Below, one piece after another: positions 48,701 to 58,440 of a stretch of DNA of 64,000 nt (its first letter is position 1; each line of letters opens with the position of its first letter). Below the pieces are notes generated by a model. That model was given only the letters and a program-made list of their open reading frames with translations, did not search any database and was not told where the DNA came from. Source of the DNA: Zygaena filipendulae (Eukaryota; Arthropoda; Insecta; Lepidoptera; Zygaenidae); contig OU015649.1 of assembly GCA_907165275.2 (NCBI GenBank), positions 4,432,001 to 4,496,000 of the forward strand, written 5' to 3'. Position numbers and translations under genes: made by a program.

Positions 48701-49758
48701 GCAATTTCTAGCCAAATGGCACTTCACGACTTACTCGTATATAAGCGAACGTTCCACTTGCGTTAATTATCGTAGGACCGCTTTAATCCCCAATATCACT
48801 CACCTCATACGAAGAGGAAAGCCTCAAGGTGCAGAATACTGGCAGGTAAACGGTGGACACTATGACACAACTTAAGGACACCCCGACCACCACCAGCCAG
48901 TATTGCGTGCCGTAGTTGTAGATCTCCGCCGGAGTACCCAATATCGTTACTCCGGACACGTAACTATTGAGAAGAAGCACAAATGTTTGTTTATATGTTT
49001 ATATATTACAAACTGTCCCCAGCGGTTTCACCCGTGGTAATTTTGGAGTTTCCGCCGGAATTTCGGGATAAAAAGTACCATATGTCCTTCTCTGTACCCC
49101 TTACAACGTGCACCTATGCAAAATTTCATAATGATCGGTTAAGTCATTGAGGCGACAGACAGACAGACAAAGTTACTTTCGCATTTATAATATTAATAAG
49201 GTCTATGTTTAGTTCTTTCGGTAACACATGGAGGAAAGCTTCTGTAATTGGTCTTTGAATCAGAGGTTTCCCCAAACCCAGGGGACGCGAACACTCTAAT
49301 GTCATAGCTGTGATAGTAGCTAGTTTTCTCGCCTTAAACCTTCACGCTTAGACAGGATCAGGACTCCTCTTTCCTTCAAATTCAGAGACACTCTCTCTTA
49401 TCTCTCTATAAATAAGATGTCGCCATTCAAGCCACATATCATTTTAATTGCTAAACACAGATAAGGGTATATAATAGGGTAAATAAAAGCAACCGTAGGG
49501 TGAGAAAATATCCATTCAAATATGGTCTGTGACGATTAACGTAGGTAGTGAAACTCACCTAGCTATGAGCGACATGGCCACTGGGAAGGTGGACATCGTT
49601 CGCCCGCCGAGCAGATAATCTCTGATGTCGACCACGGCTCTCTTCCGGGACCCCAGCGCGCTGTACCACACGCCGCCCAAGCAGGAGCTCGCGCAAAGTA
49701 TGCCGAACGCGACATAATCCCAAACCCCGAACTCTCCTTGTTTTATTGCAAATGGCAT
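36735..49758 (-). CDS. SLC5-family sodium-coupled solute transporter (SMCT/SMVT-like), complete
   Basis: Eleven coding exons, minus strand: 49559-49758, 48804-48963, 47212-47277, 44992-45043, 44135-44202, 42738-42892, 41444-41584, 40917-41141, 40275-40456, 38459-38703, 36735-37034. All introns are GT-AG and the phases match, giving 597 residues, the usual family length of about 600. It belongs to the sodium:solute symporter family: expected to couple sodium influx to uptake of a small organic anion across the plasma membrane. Visible hallmarks: DYLLGGRTMS then SLIASYVSGVTILGTPAEIY (residues about 47-78, first sodium-site helix), PALAFNQLTGF (about 154-164), GGLRAVVWTDSVQTGVM (183-199, the SSF signature), and SSLSAVLNACALVAVED (about 356-372, second sodium-site serines). 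A charged tail of about 60 residues ends the protein. The start follows a likely 5'-UTR splice acceptor (TTTGTTTCAG) 14 bp upstream; the leader exon was not found. Exons 6-10 and the first part of exon 11 are much more GC-rich than exons 1-5. The substrate (monocarboxylate, vitamin or other) cannot be told. Confidence 0.9.
37297..37431 (+). mobile_element. Helitron-like element, 5'-truncated, SLC5 intron 10
   Basis: It keeps 'acacgttgtcaggggtacag', 'tatcccggaattcctgcggg' and the end GACAGCTAG before T. The 5' third is missing. Confidence 0.65.
37617..37884. repeat. Inverted repeat with 63-bp arms, SLC5 intron 10
   Basis: The left arm (37,617-37,679) with 'ctcagaccaaataaaaacta' matches the reverse complement of the right arm (37,820-37,884). 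About 140 bp separates them. It is flanked by CAGCAGCAG-type and 'gttgctgactgtac' sequence like the ends of the element at 5,808, so it is probably a larger member of that group. Confidence 0.65.
38126..38359 (+). mobile_element. Helitron-like element, full length, SLC5 intron 10
   Basis: It begins TCTATCTAATATATATAAAT after A and ends GGGGACAGCTAG before T. The 3' hairpin CCGCGGATGAAATCGCGG is intact. It ends 99 bp past the donor of SLC5 exon 10. Confidence 0.75.
38825..39548 (-). pseudogene. Three degenerate copies of the start of SLC5 exon 10
   Basis: True exon 10 begins at 38,703 after its acceptor. The same 22-24 bp of exon start and adjoining acceptor region recur in the intron at 38,862-38,884, 39,123-39,146 and 39,526-39,548. 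The first copy extends further into exon sequence (to about 38,849), lacks 9 bp, and then runs straight into a minus-strand Helitron-like 3' end (38,825-38,848). The second keeps an AG acceptor. The second and third also share the DNA between them ('accatggctta', 'tgttgaggcacaa'), so they arose by tandem duplication of roughly 260-400 bp. None is long enough to be a working exon. Confidence 0.7.
39270..39405. repeat. Duplicated intron segment with a CRE-like palindrome (copy 1, intron 9)
   Basis: The segment shares 'atttcgcgtgacgtcacaa' and 'cctaaactttaatgc.cttt' with 40,655-40,795 in intron 8. Both contain the TGACGTCA palindrome. Confidence 0.6.
40043..40200 (-). mobile_element. Helitron-like element, SLC5 intron 9
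   Basis: It has the CTAG end at 40,043-40,046 and hairpin 'cccgcggtttccctcgcgg', then a decayed body lacking a clear TC start. Confidence 0.6.
40655..40795. repeat. Duplicated intron segment with CRE-like palindromes (copy 2, intron 8)
   Basis: It matches 39,270-39,405. Two TGACGTCA sites occur (near 40,691 and 40,738). A Helitron-like 3' remnant adjoins at about 40,495-40,565. Confidence 0.55.
42256..42469 (-). mobile_element. Helitron-like element, full length (214 bp), SLC5 intron 6
   Basis: Read on the minus strand it starts TCCTACTAATATTATAAATG after A and ends with hairpin CCGCGGGTGAAACCGCGG, about 7 bp, then CTAG before T. This is the best preserved copy of the short subfamily in the window and serves as its reference. 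A 5'-truncated copy lies in intron 7 at 41,627-41,725. Confidence 0.85.
44404..44602. mobile_element. MITE of about 199 bp, SLC5 intron 4
   Basis: The ends TCAATTCACATTGAAA and TTTCAATGTGAATTGA are perfect 16-bp inverted repeats. The interior has no ORF. Confidence 0.75.
45185..45285 (-). repeat. Possible tRNA-derived SINE remnant
   Basis: On the minus strand the string GAGTTCGATTCC fits the RNA polymerase III B box, and upstream sequence ('accgcttagtaatc') is tRNA-like in spacing. No acceptor stem or cloverleaf can be built, so it is not called a tRNA. Confidence 0.25.
46332..46490 (-). mobile_element. Helitron-like element, SLC5 intron 3
   Basis: It has the CTAG end (46,332-46,335), 'agttcccgagagatttcggg', 'gtgaaagcgtaacaaacaa' and 'cgcatttataattagtta' at the 5' side. 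Another minus-strand 3' end lies at about 45,905 in the same intron. Confidence 0.6.
46938..47093 (+). mobile_element. Helitron-like element, 5'-truncated, SLC5 intron 3
   Basis: It starts within 'tttgtttgtttgttacgatt', keeps 'aattcccgcgggaactccga' and 'ggtgaaaccgcgcgggacag', and ends CTAG before T, 119 bp from exon 3. Confidence 0.65.
47335..47509. mobile_element. MITE-like element, SLC5 intron 2
   Basis: The ends TTAGAACGAAGTT and AACTTCACTCTAA are inverted repeats. It is homologous, in opposite orientation, to 50,504-50,689, including 'tttttccgtagagcagccgt'. Similarity continues outside the ends ('gtgagtgtcgtg.aacact'). Confidence 0.65.
49010..49203 (-). mobile_element. Helitron-like element, SLC5 intron 1
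   Basis: It has the hairpin region 'ccagcggtttcacccgtgg', 'tttcgggataaaaagtacca', 'atgatcggttaagtcattga' and 'cgcatttataatattaataa' at the 5' side. The CTAG end is degraded. Confidence 0.65.
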
Positions 49759-50503
49759 ATTTTAGATGATAACTGAAACAAAAATATTCGTAAAATTATT
49801 TTTTAATAATGGAAATAATAGTCTCGGCAAAGTGTTTTTCTTTTTCTTTTTAGAAATCGTTAAGCTAGGTATACGTGACGTACCTATGCTAGGCACGCTA
49901 AAATCGGTTCGATAGTTTCAGAGATTACACCTTTATTCAAACTTACAAACATTAATTACTTCTTCCTAATATTGAAGAGAAACAGATTTTAAATATTACC
50001 TAAATCTGTATTATTTAGTTAAACTCTTATGAAACGACTCTATCCAATAAGTGTTAAAAGTAGAGTACTGTCCGCGAAGATAGAGCTGTCTTCATTTTTG
50101 GGCTTGTAACTTACAAAGTTCAACTACGGCAGCGTGTCATTGTAGGTAAGTGTATTATTGTAATGGTAGAGAATTATAGGACCTCGGTCGAAATAGTTAG
50201 GCTCTGTCCGCAATATTGCAGCACTTTACTGTTTATGAGTAAAAAGTAAAAATACATTAGCTCGTGCTTAGTCATTTTAAATTAAGGTCATCAAGATAAT
50301 AAACAAAAATAAAACAAAAATTACTGCATTTCAAAAACAAATTAAGTATACATACATATAGAAATATGTTAAGAATATTAACAGCTCGCAATAAGCAAGT
50401 CACAACCGTTTTCTGAACGTGATGAATCTTGTATCAATGAACTAAAAAAGTATTGTATTTTTAGGTACATTCGTTACGTAAAGCATTTTGTGTGTGTGTG
50501 TTT

Positions 50504-50689
50504 TTAGAACGAAGTTCTTTATCGCACGGTATGGATGGGAGTAACAATACATTTTCCGCCACGGCGTCACAACTCACACGGCTGCTCTATGGAAAAACTG
50601 ATTTTTTTTTTCGAAATGAGCTTTTTTGTATGTTTGCCTTTTTTCACGCATAACGAACCGAGGTTAATATAGAGAAAACTTCGTTCTAA
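50504..50689. mobile_element. MITE of 186 bp with 13-bp inverted ends
   Basis: The ends TTAGAACGAAGTT and AACTTCGTTCTAA are perfect inverted repeats. It is homologous to 47,335-47,509 in inverted orientation. Confidence 0.75.
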
Positions 50690-51179
50690 CCAAGTGTTCC
50701 ACGACACTCACGCATTTTTATTTTTACTTACCAATATTTAGCGGGTTTTTAAAAAATTATTTAACTTTTTACTATTAACAGTTAAACCTTGTAGACCACG
50801 TGCAAACTTCGATAACGTGCGATAATTTGTTTCTCGCCTCACTAACTTTTATAGCTGCGGTTTTATCGTCATAGCGTAGGTAGGTATACAAAATATGCAA
50901 TAAAGATATAGTTGCTTTATATTGTATCGATGCCTACTATCATGCCTCTGAATTCAGATTATGTTTTCGTTGTAAGTGTACCGTGCTCTTCGTAAATAAA
51001 TAAATAAAAAAAAACATAAGAAGCTCTAGTACTGTGCCCAGTATCATAAGCGTGAATTTCTAGTAAAAAAGTTAAAAAGTATCTTCACAGTTAACATAAA
51101 GATAATGCTTTATGCTACCAACATACCATGCTTAGTCCGTGCAAGTCGGACACTTGCTGCCAGTACGGGCTGGCAGGAT

Positions 51180-51405
51180 GCACCTCGAGGATAAAGCCTG
51201 TCTTCGTCACGGGCAGCTTAAACCCCTCGCTTCACTCAGGACTCTACATAACTCCCTCGCTTTGCTCAAGAGTTAAATTTTTAATTCCCCTCGCTATGCT
51301 CGGGGATTAACTCTAGAGTCCCTCCTTACGCTCAGAATTCAATATGCCGCCCGTGACGTAAGACACTGCTTTACTGCCTCGGTGCATAATCTACTATTAC
51401 CTTCC
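51180..51405 (+). repeat. Second copy of the repeat at 23,905
   Basis: It has the same order of units: 'cctcgcttcactcaggactc', 'ctcgctttgctcaagagtta', 'ccgcccgtgacgtaa' and 'ggtgcataatctactattac'. Confidence 0.6.
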
Positions 51406-53338
51406 CACATGCATGTTACAGACCAGTGTTAATAAAATCATAATGCACAGTTAATGACATTTGTCTTTTTTTAATTAAGTATGTTAAAGATGATGTCTAA
51501 TAATCATTAAAGCAACTATTGCTTAATTTATACTAAATTGCAAAAATATCATCAAAGCAATAAGAATTTTGCTTAGTGTGCGACATTGATCAACAGGTAG
51601 ACGCCGATAGTTTCTTTTTAAATCTATAGATACCTAGTAGGTTGGATGCTCTTATTTTTTAACTGTCGCTACTTATGCTTATTAAAGGACGTATTGTCGA
51701 AAATGCTTCTTCAACCAAAAATTATGTTTTAATAGTAAAATTAAAGAGTCAAAAGTATAAAGTAGGTACCTACTAAAGGAAAAACATCACATTGTAAGTT
51801 ATTTGAATGTCATGTCAAAGAATTTTCAGACGTGAATCAATCCTTATAGCCGCGCCTTTTGGAAAATCCACTCTATTACATTAAGGGGCTGCAGGCTACA
51901 GGTAGAAACTGTTAAAGTACCTACTCCTACTGCTAAAAATATGTTCGATCATGTCGATTATTTTGATATTTTTGAATTTTTCATCCACATTTTATTTGGT
52001 AATTGGCAATCATCAATCTTACCTACTTAGATAATTTCTTTAAAAATATAATGTGCGCTGGATAATATTATGTTTTTGATATTTCTTTACAAGTATTTTT
52101 TATACTTCCATATACCTATTATGACTATGAAAAAAAATTGGTAAGGTTGTTTACCTTGCACTACATTCCAATCCAATTTGTGGCTTGCACTACATTAATT
52201 TCTTGAATATATTCCGTATGCGGAAGTAAATTCTGAATACAATGTCATGATAGTATCGTCACTTGTTGATCGCACAAGGGCTGTTCATTGCCCTTACAAA
52301 GTATTTCCACTTATGAACTGCAAGTACAGCTCTACGTAGAGATTAGCGATATAGTGTAGTACTTATATCACTTTCACTTTAGAAACCGTTTGGCGCTACA
52401 TTATTTTGTTATAAATAAAATCGCGCTACACGAACTATGATGACTTTCTCCGCAAATCCTCACTCAAGTTTCCCGCGTCCCCAAACGTCAAAGTCACAAC
52501 GATGTTCACAGAAATCATTCACATGTCACCCGGAGAAATTGGCACGCGTAATTTATAAAAATTTAAACGTCCGTACGGAAGTTAGCGGTCGAGCGTTCAA
52601 CATGCAGCTATTAGGTCTTGACTATAAATGAATCACTGATGTATATACGGCAAAATGTATACGATCTGGTTTTATATTGCACTTATGTTACGAACTGCAC
52701 TTTGACCAACGTCGTTTTATTTGGCGTATGCGAATCAACTTAACCTTAATCAAAAGTCAGTAGAACGGTTTGTTTAACAGCGCTATCTGGTGAAACCGTC
52801 CGGAAACACGTTATTCTTGATTCTCTCTGCTGTAGAAACTATTTTATCGTCAGAGCTTATAGAGCCGCGTAGCTATTCAGAGGCAAAGATAAAATTACCT
52901 ACTCTACGTGGTCAGAGCATAATATGTCTAGTTAATTTGTGGTCAGAGGATGAATAAAAAATATAGAGATTGATTGTTAGTTTTTGTTTTGTTATTCAAA
53001 GATAATAAAAATAAGATCAATAGTCAATAAATGAACATTTATTGATTAGCTTGGTTCTAGCGCTTCCAAAAAATTTCCTTAAAATAAACCTCTTTTGAGA
53101 TTTTATTTAAATAAAAACACTCAGAGAGAAGGTAATCACTACGTTTTAACGCTTTCAGTTTTTGACCATGTCCAAAGACCTAAAGTCTAAACGAGGTCTA
53201 AACCGTAGTACACGTAGTGGTTATAATATACTCTTTGCCGCAGTAATAATAATATCTTTGGTCTAAACATTGTCAAAGCCTTTTGCTTTTTGTAAACAAG
53301 ATTTAAAATAAAGATAATAAATTCACTGATTTTAAAAA

Positions 53339-56300
53339 ATGCCCCCCAAAGAAGCTCAAGCTAAGAAACCACCACTACCCGTCACCCGGCCACCCATTAG
53401 TGATTCAAGCCTTTTGTATATTCCTGACGATGCAGTAGAAGGTATATTTAACCAAAATTTAAATAGAAATAAATAACATAAATTAAAACTATGTGGAAGA
53501 GTATTTACCAAACAGCGTTTCCTTGGCGGATGTCAAATCCTAATGTAATCCATGTTGAGCAAGAAAGTTTGGTTATTCTCTATAAAATTTCACTGCAAAG
53601 GCGTAATGCAACAGGACTCCACGGACGATGCCACAATGGAACAAAGACGTATTCCGTGCCGAAATTTTTCTTTTTCATGCTATTTTCAACCGTTTCACCT
53701 GCAGGGCCAGCTTTATCGGTTCGGGCCGTGATGAAGTGGCGGAGCTAATGTGTCTACACGGGTTTCATTCCATATTAGCACCTTACACATCTCCCGCGAC
53801 TCCAAAGACCCAGTCTCCTGCTATCGTCTCTAACAATTCCAGATGGCCCTTATAAATTTAACTCACTGACGATGACAAGAGAACGGCGAGTGAGGTCATA
53901 TTTTCTTCATTTCATTTATCATTAAACAAGCTGTTCCCCGCGGTTTCACTCGCTGTGATTTCGGAGTTTCCGCGGGAATTCCGGGATAAAAAGTACCATA
54001 TGTCCTTCTATGTACCCCTGACAACGTGTGCCTATGCATTTCGTGGTGATTGGTTGAGTCGTTAACGCATGAAAGTACTTTTTCCGACACTTTATATTTC
54101 AACCAACTTACACAAAGCCTTAAGGTATCTCATATTATATACCTAAATCTTCTTCGTGAATTACTCTATTTGTAATATTAAGTTATTAAGTTAAGTTCGT
54201 TTCTGAGAGGGGTCATGAGTAACACAGGGTTTACCTAGTTTAGGCTCCTGTCTCCCACAAAGTATGCTCTACTTTTGAAACTTTTTGTTTGTATTACATG
54301 TATTTACTTGTGGGAGAAATAAAGATAATTATTAATATTATCTATTATTGAAAAACGCGTGAAAATCCGTTCAATAATTTTGAGTTTATCGCGGACAGAC
54401 AGACAAACAGGCACGGCGGAGGATTTTTTTTTAATATTATATTTAAGGATAACATAAACTAGGAATGAATAGGAAAGCCAAATATTAACTGTAAGGCTTA
54501 ATACTATACGTATAATTGCTTATAGGGTACCAAGAACGTTTGGAAACGGGCATCAGTTGGACGTTAGTAGAAGAAGCTGGTCGACATCATAAACAGCTAT
54601 GTCAAAGATCTGAGATTCCAGAGGTGCCATTTTCTTTAGCTATCCAAAACAAAATTAAAAAAAGTATCTTAAATGGATTTCTGGATGAAAAAAATACACT
54701 TTCACTGCAAGAACAATGGGAGATCTTATTGCCCATAACTTTGTGGGACATTGAAAAATTTGCTAATGAAGAAGGGACGATTTGTTTTAACAGCATCAAC
54801 TGCATAACTGACGATATGATTAAAATCATCAAAAGGGCGGTTCGGGCTGACAATCGAGAGTTACTTAGGCAAGACTTGATGAATGTTTCTATCCTACGTG
54901 TCACAGATTCAGAAGTGGGTATAATCTATCTATTGTATATATAAAAATGAATCCCTATTTCCCTTGGTCGCGGCATCACGCGTGAACGGCTGGACCAATT
55001 TCACTATTTCTTTTTTTGTTGTGTTTGTTATTGTAAGGAGAAGAAGTATAAAAGATGGAGTTCCTATACGGGAATCCCGAAACTCACGCGAGTGAATCTC
55101 CGAAACGGTTAGACCGATATTGACGGGACTATCACTGCCAGTAAGCTGATGTTATAAGGAGTAAATTAGGGTAGGTACTTTGGAGTTCCTGCAGGAATTC
55201 CGAAACTCACGCGGGTGAAACCGTAGGGCACAGCTAGTTTGGTATACATTTACGATTGCAATCTTACATATGAGTAGAAACAAATATATTGAAGACTTAG
55301 GTGTACATGTAGTAAGTATGTGTTTTCAGATGACTAAATTGGATCCAGATTTGACAAAATTTAAACGATTGGTTACCTTAAACTTGTGTGGTAACTTCAT
55401 AGGTGAATTGGATGCTAGTTTAATTCCTGATGGAATCAGAGTGCTTGAACTCCAAGCTAACCGTATTAGCAATATCGAACATTTTGCAGAAGATCTTCCA
55501 CCTGAAATACTATACTTGGGCCTGGCTCGTAATTTGATAACTAATGGTGAATAATTCACAATACCTAGTATCTTAAGCGAATTCCTCTTGTTTAATATTC
55601 TTAATAATACACAGCCATTGGGTTTCAATATAGCTCTCACTCATTACTTACTTACTCAGGGACAATGTAGCATTCTATTAGTGAAACAATTTTTGAAATC
55701 GTCAAATTCAGTAGTTTTTGAGTTAAATAGTAACAAACAAACAAAAAATCAAATTTTTCCTGTTAATAATATATAAGTTTACATAATATTAACCGTTATT
55801 AGCATTGTAGTAAAAACACACAGCTTTTCAGAAGTAACAATAATTTTATTATCTTGCCGGCTGCGCTAAGATGAAATAACAGTAGAGTACCATACTTGAT
55901 TCTACCAATAACACAAATTAAAACTGTTGACGAAAAGTGGCACCTTCTGGTGGCAAACAGTTTTTGTATCGTAATTAAAAGACCATTTTTCAATCTACAC
56001 CGCGCACCGTCCAGCCGGTGCATTGGACACTATTATCATACCAAAATCATAATTCAATACCCACGCACTAATGTTAATATTTTATATAACTACGTACCTA
56101 TACTTCAAAGCAACTTGTTCTAATTGAAAATAACATATTATTATGATCATCGTTATTCGCAGAATTTGTTGATGGGTTATCACGATTGCCTCGACATATT
56201 TCGGTTCTTGATCTAGCTGACAACGACATCTACCATCTCGAACCGGTATTGGAAGCTTTAGCCGGACTACCGTGTCTCACTTCACTACAGCTAGCCGGGA

Positions 56301-58033
56301 ACCCTTGCTCGGTATCAGTGTTGTTATTCGTCAACTAACTGCAGAGGCCGCAACGATCGTGAAAGATAAAGAGCCAAAATTCCAAACCATATTGTTTTAT
56401 TTAGGTTTGTGCTGCTTACGCTCGAACCACTCTAATGAGATTGCCAAGCTTACAATGGTTGGATTGCCGTAAAACGTTACCAACAGATCGATCTCCAGAT
56501 CCCACTGAACCTCACCCACATGATTTACGATCTAGTTACTTAAATTTTAGCGTTTTCCGGGTTATGTCTGTACCTCAACCACCGAAACCAGAGAAGGTAA
56601 GGCATATCAATATAATGTATATAAGCTATTTTAGTTTTTGTTACAGTCCAGCTTTTAAATTTTATAGGGAGCAATAGCCACATTTCATGTCGAGTTAGAA
56701 CTACCGTTACTGGATTCAACGCGAAGATTATTCCTCATGTTTCGCAAAAATGAGTCTCTAATAGAACTATTGCCGCCCCCTGAAGATGACGATTGGACCG
56801 AATCTAAAGTGCCCTCAGTTCCCGGTAACAGTAAGAGCACTCTTGGTAAGTCAGTTCATATAAAACATGAATTTTAATAATACCTACTTAATTGTGAAAA
56901 TATTGAGAGCAATAAGATATAATACACAGAAGTTGAATCATCCACTAATGATTCTGACGTCTATAACCGACTAATGGCCAAGAATTCACGTGAGATCTAC
57001 CACTATACAACATTCGAAAGCAACAGAGTACAGTGGAACAAAATGATGACATTCCAAGAACCTGCAGTCAGAGTATTTTGTCCAGATCTCACAGCTTTAA
57101 GGGATACTTTCAGAAGCGTTATAGAAATACGACTTGTTTACACTCTGGTACGTTTCAGAAAACAAGATATACGTATATGTATATATATTTTTAGCTGTAA
57201 CGCGTACCTGTTATAATTTAACGCTGTTGGTGTTTCTTTTTCTGTCTATCCAAAGACTACCGCAGTGAAACAAGGGAAAGCAGATAAAAAGAGTGCGCAT
57301 TCTTTCAAAGGTCCTTTAGAGCAACGTGTAATATTAGCGACCATCAAATGCCCATTGAAAAGATTCGATTGGAGTCAATCTTCTCAACACTTTCACTGGG
57401 ATGATACTCTTAGGACTGACGAAGCTTTACATTGGGGGGACGGAGACCTTTCCGTAAGGATCAAATGAACCGTATTAGGAAAAATTTGGTCAATATGTTA
57501 GAGAGTAGATACATCTGTCGCAGGCAATTTTTATAATTCGTCCGTAAGTAATAATTAACTATTGGCTGTGCTATTGGTATTTTGTATAATGCTGAAGACA
57601 GAAAATGCATTGGGATGGATGTTCGCACGTCAAAATATGGTACCATTTAACCACGAGTATATTTAAACCAAAGCTAATCTAGCGTGTCGGGAAACTCGTG
57701 AATGTAATTTGTAAACGGACGAATATTAGAATTTGTCTACCACACCCCTAGATATTGCTATAAAGTCATTTTGCATACCACCCATATTAGTACCATGTCT
57801 TCCCATACATAATATCTATTATTATTGGTTGAGCGTACTACGAATGTAGGATTTTTAGTATAATTTCTTCTCAATTTACTTCCATTGTTATTTAGATTCT
57901 GCAATACACACAAGCCGCAGCGAAACCTGTGCCGAAAGGCAAAGCAGACGCAGACGTAGGATCATCAAGACAAATCCAACCCGAAAACTTAACTTGCCAT
58001 TTCGGTTTTGGGATCCATACTATTCGATCCTAA
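53339..58033 (+). CDS. Leucine-rich repeat protein, LRRC43-like, complete
   Basis: Nine exons: 53339-53441, 54526-54914, 55330-55546, 56163-56311, 56405-56596, 56668-56845, 56930-57147, 57256-57453, 57896-58033. Phases match throughout and give 593 residues (human LRRC43 is somewhat longer). A basic, proline-rich N-terminus (PPKEAQAKKPPLP) is followed by a helical part (residues about 35-164). LRR units then run from about 173 to 285, with LVTLNLCGNFIGELD, IRVLELQANRISNIE, ILYLGLARNLITN, ISVLDLADNDIYHLE and a closing LTSLQLAGNPCS; the cap AYARTTLMRLPSLQWLDCRK follows. The C-terminal half is not repeat-like and ends CHFGFGIHTIRS. LRRs bind other proteins; LRRC43 relatives are linked to cilia and flagella, so a role in sperm is a guess. 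Exon 2 must use the GAA/GTGGGT donor, because the neighbouring GTGG/GTATAA would shift the frame. The LRR class is sure; the LRRC43 match rests on layout and memory. Confidence 0.8.
53930..54115 (-). mobile_element. Helitron-like element, LRR gene intron 1
   Basis: It has 'ccccgcggtttcactcgctg', 'cgcgggaattccgggataaa', 'gtacccctgacaacgtgtg' and 'ggttgagtcgttaacgcatg'. The terminal CTAG has decayed to 'caag'. Confidence 0.6.
54925..55237 (+). mobile_element. Helitron-like element, long subfamily, LRR gene intron 2
   Basis: It begins TCTATCTATTGTATATATAA after A and ends GGGCACAGCTAG before T. It contains 'aatgaatccctatttccctt' and 'gctgatgttataaggagtaa', both shared with 60,596-60,916. It starts 10 bp past the end of exon 2. 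Confidence 0.8.
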
Positions 58034-58440
58034 AGTGATATATATATGTACATACTCGTACTTATTTACGAATGACATATTTTCTATCATACATACTAGG
58101 TCATTTTGAAATCAGGAATTTTGTAAGCCTATGGTTATCTATATCCTTAGATAATTTCAGGTTTTAACTTCGAATGTTTTGGCTCTACATTTATTTTGAT
58201 AATAATAATATGTGAGACAATCAGGTAGATGCGTAAGAATTTAAAAACCACAATTAATACCTATTACATATACTTTGGCTGTATCTCACGCGTCCTTTAT
58301 TTTGGTTATCACTTCTATTGCCGTCCATAATATATGAGTTATGAATAGGCATCAAGCGCAATCAGAATAATCGGGCATATCCTCAATTTCGATCTACAAT
58401 AGGCACAGTCCAGTCTTTTAGTGTTAATAGTCCCGATTGA
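58034..58440. other. Short spacer between the LRR and SLC6 genes
   Basis: The 407 bp hold the end of one gene and the probable promoter of the next. No AATAAA and no convincing TATA box is seen. Confidence 0.4.

Larger units (their letters stand above)
49759..53338. other. Shared upstream region between SLC5 and the LRR gene
   Basis: The 3.6 kb between the two divergent start codons must hold the promoters of both genes, but no TATA box or clear initiator stands out. A good minus-strand donor (ATTG/GTAAGTAA, ending at about 50,731) is one candidate for the missing SLC5 leader exon; others lie near 49,881 and 51,125. Confidence 0.35.

Noticed and set aside
53491..53855. Two overlapping ORFs in LRR gene intron 1
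   Set aside because: No recognisable domain and no splice sites that keep the LRR reading frame.
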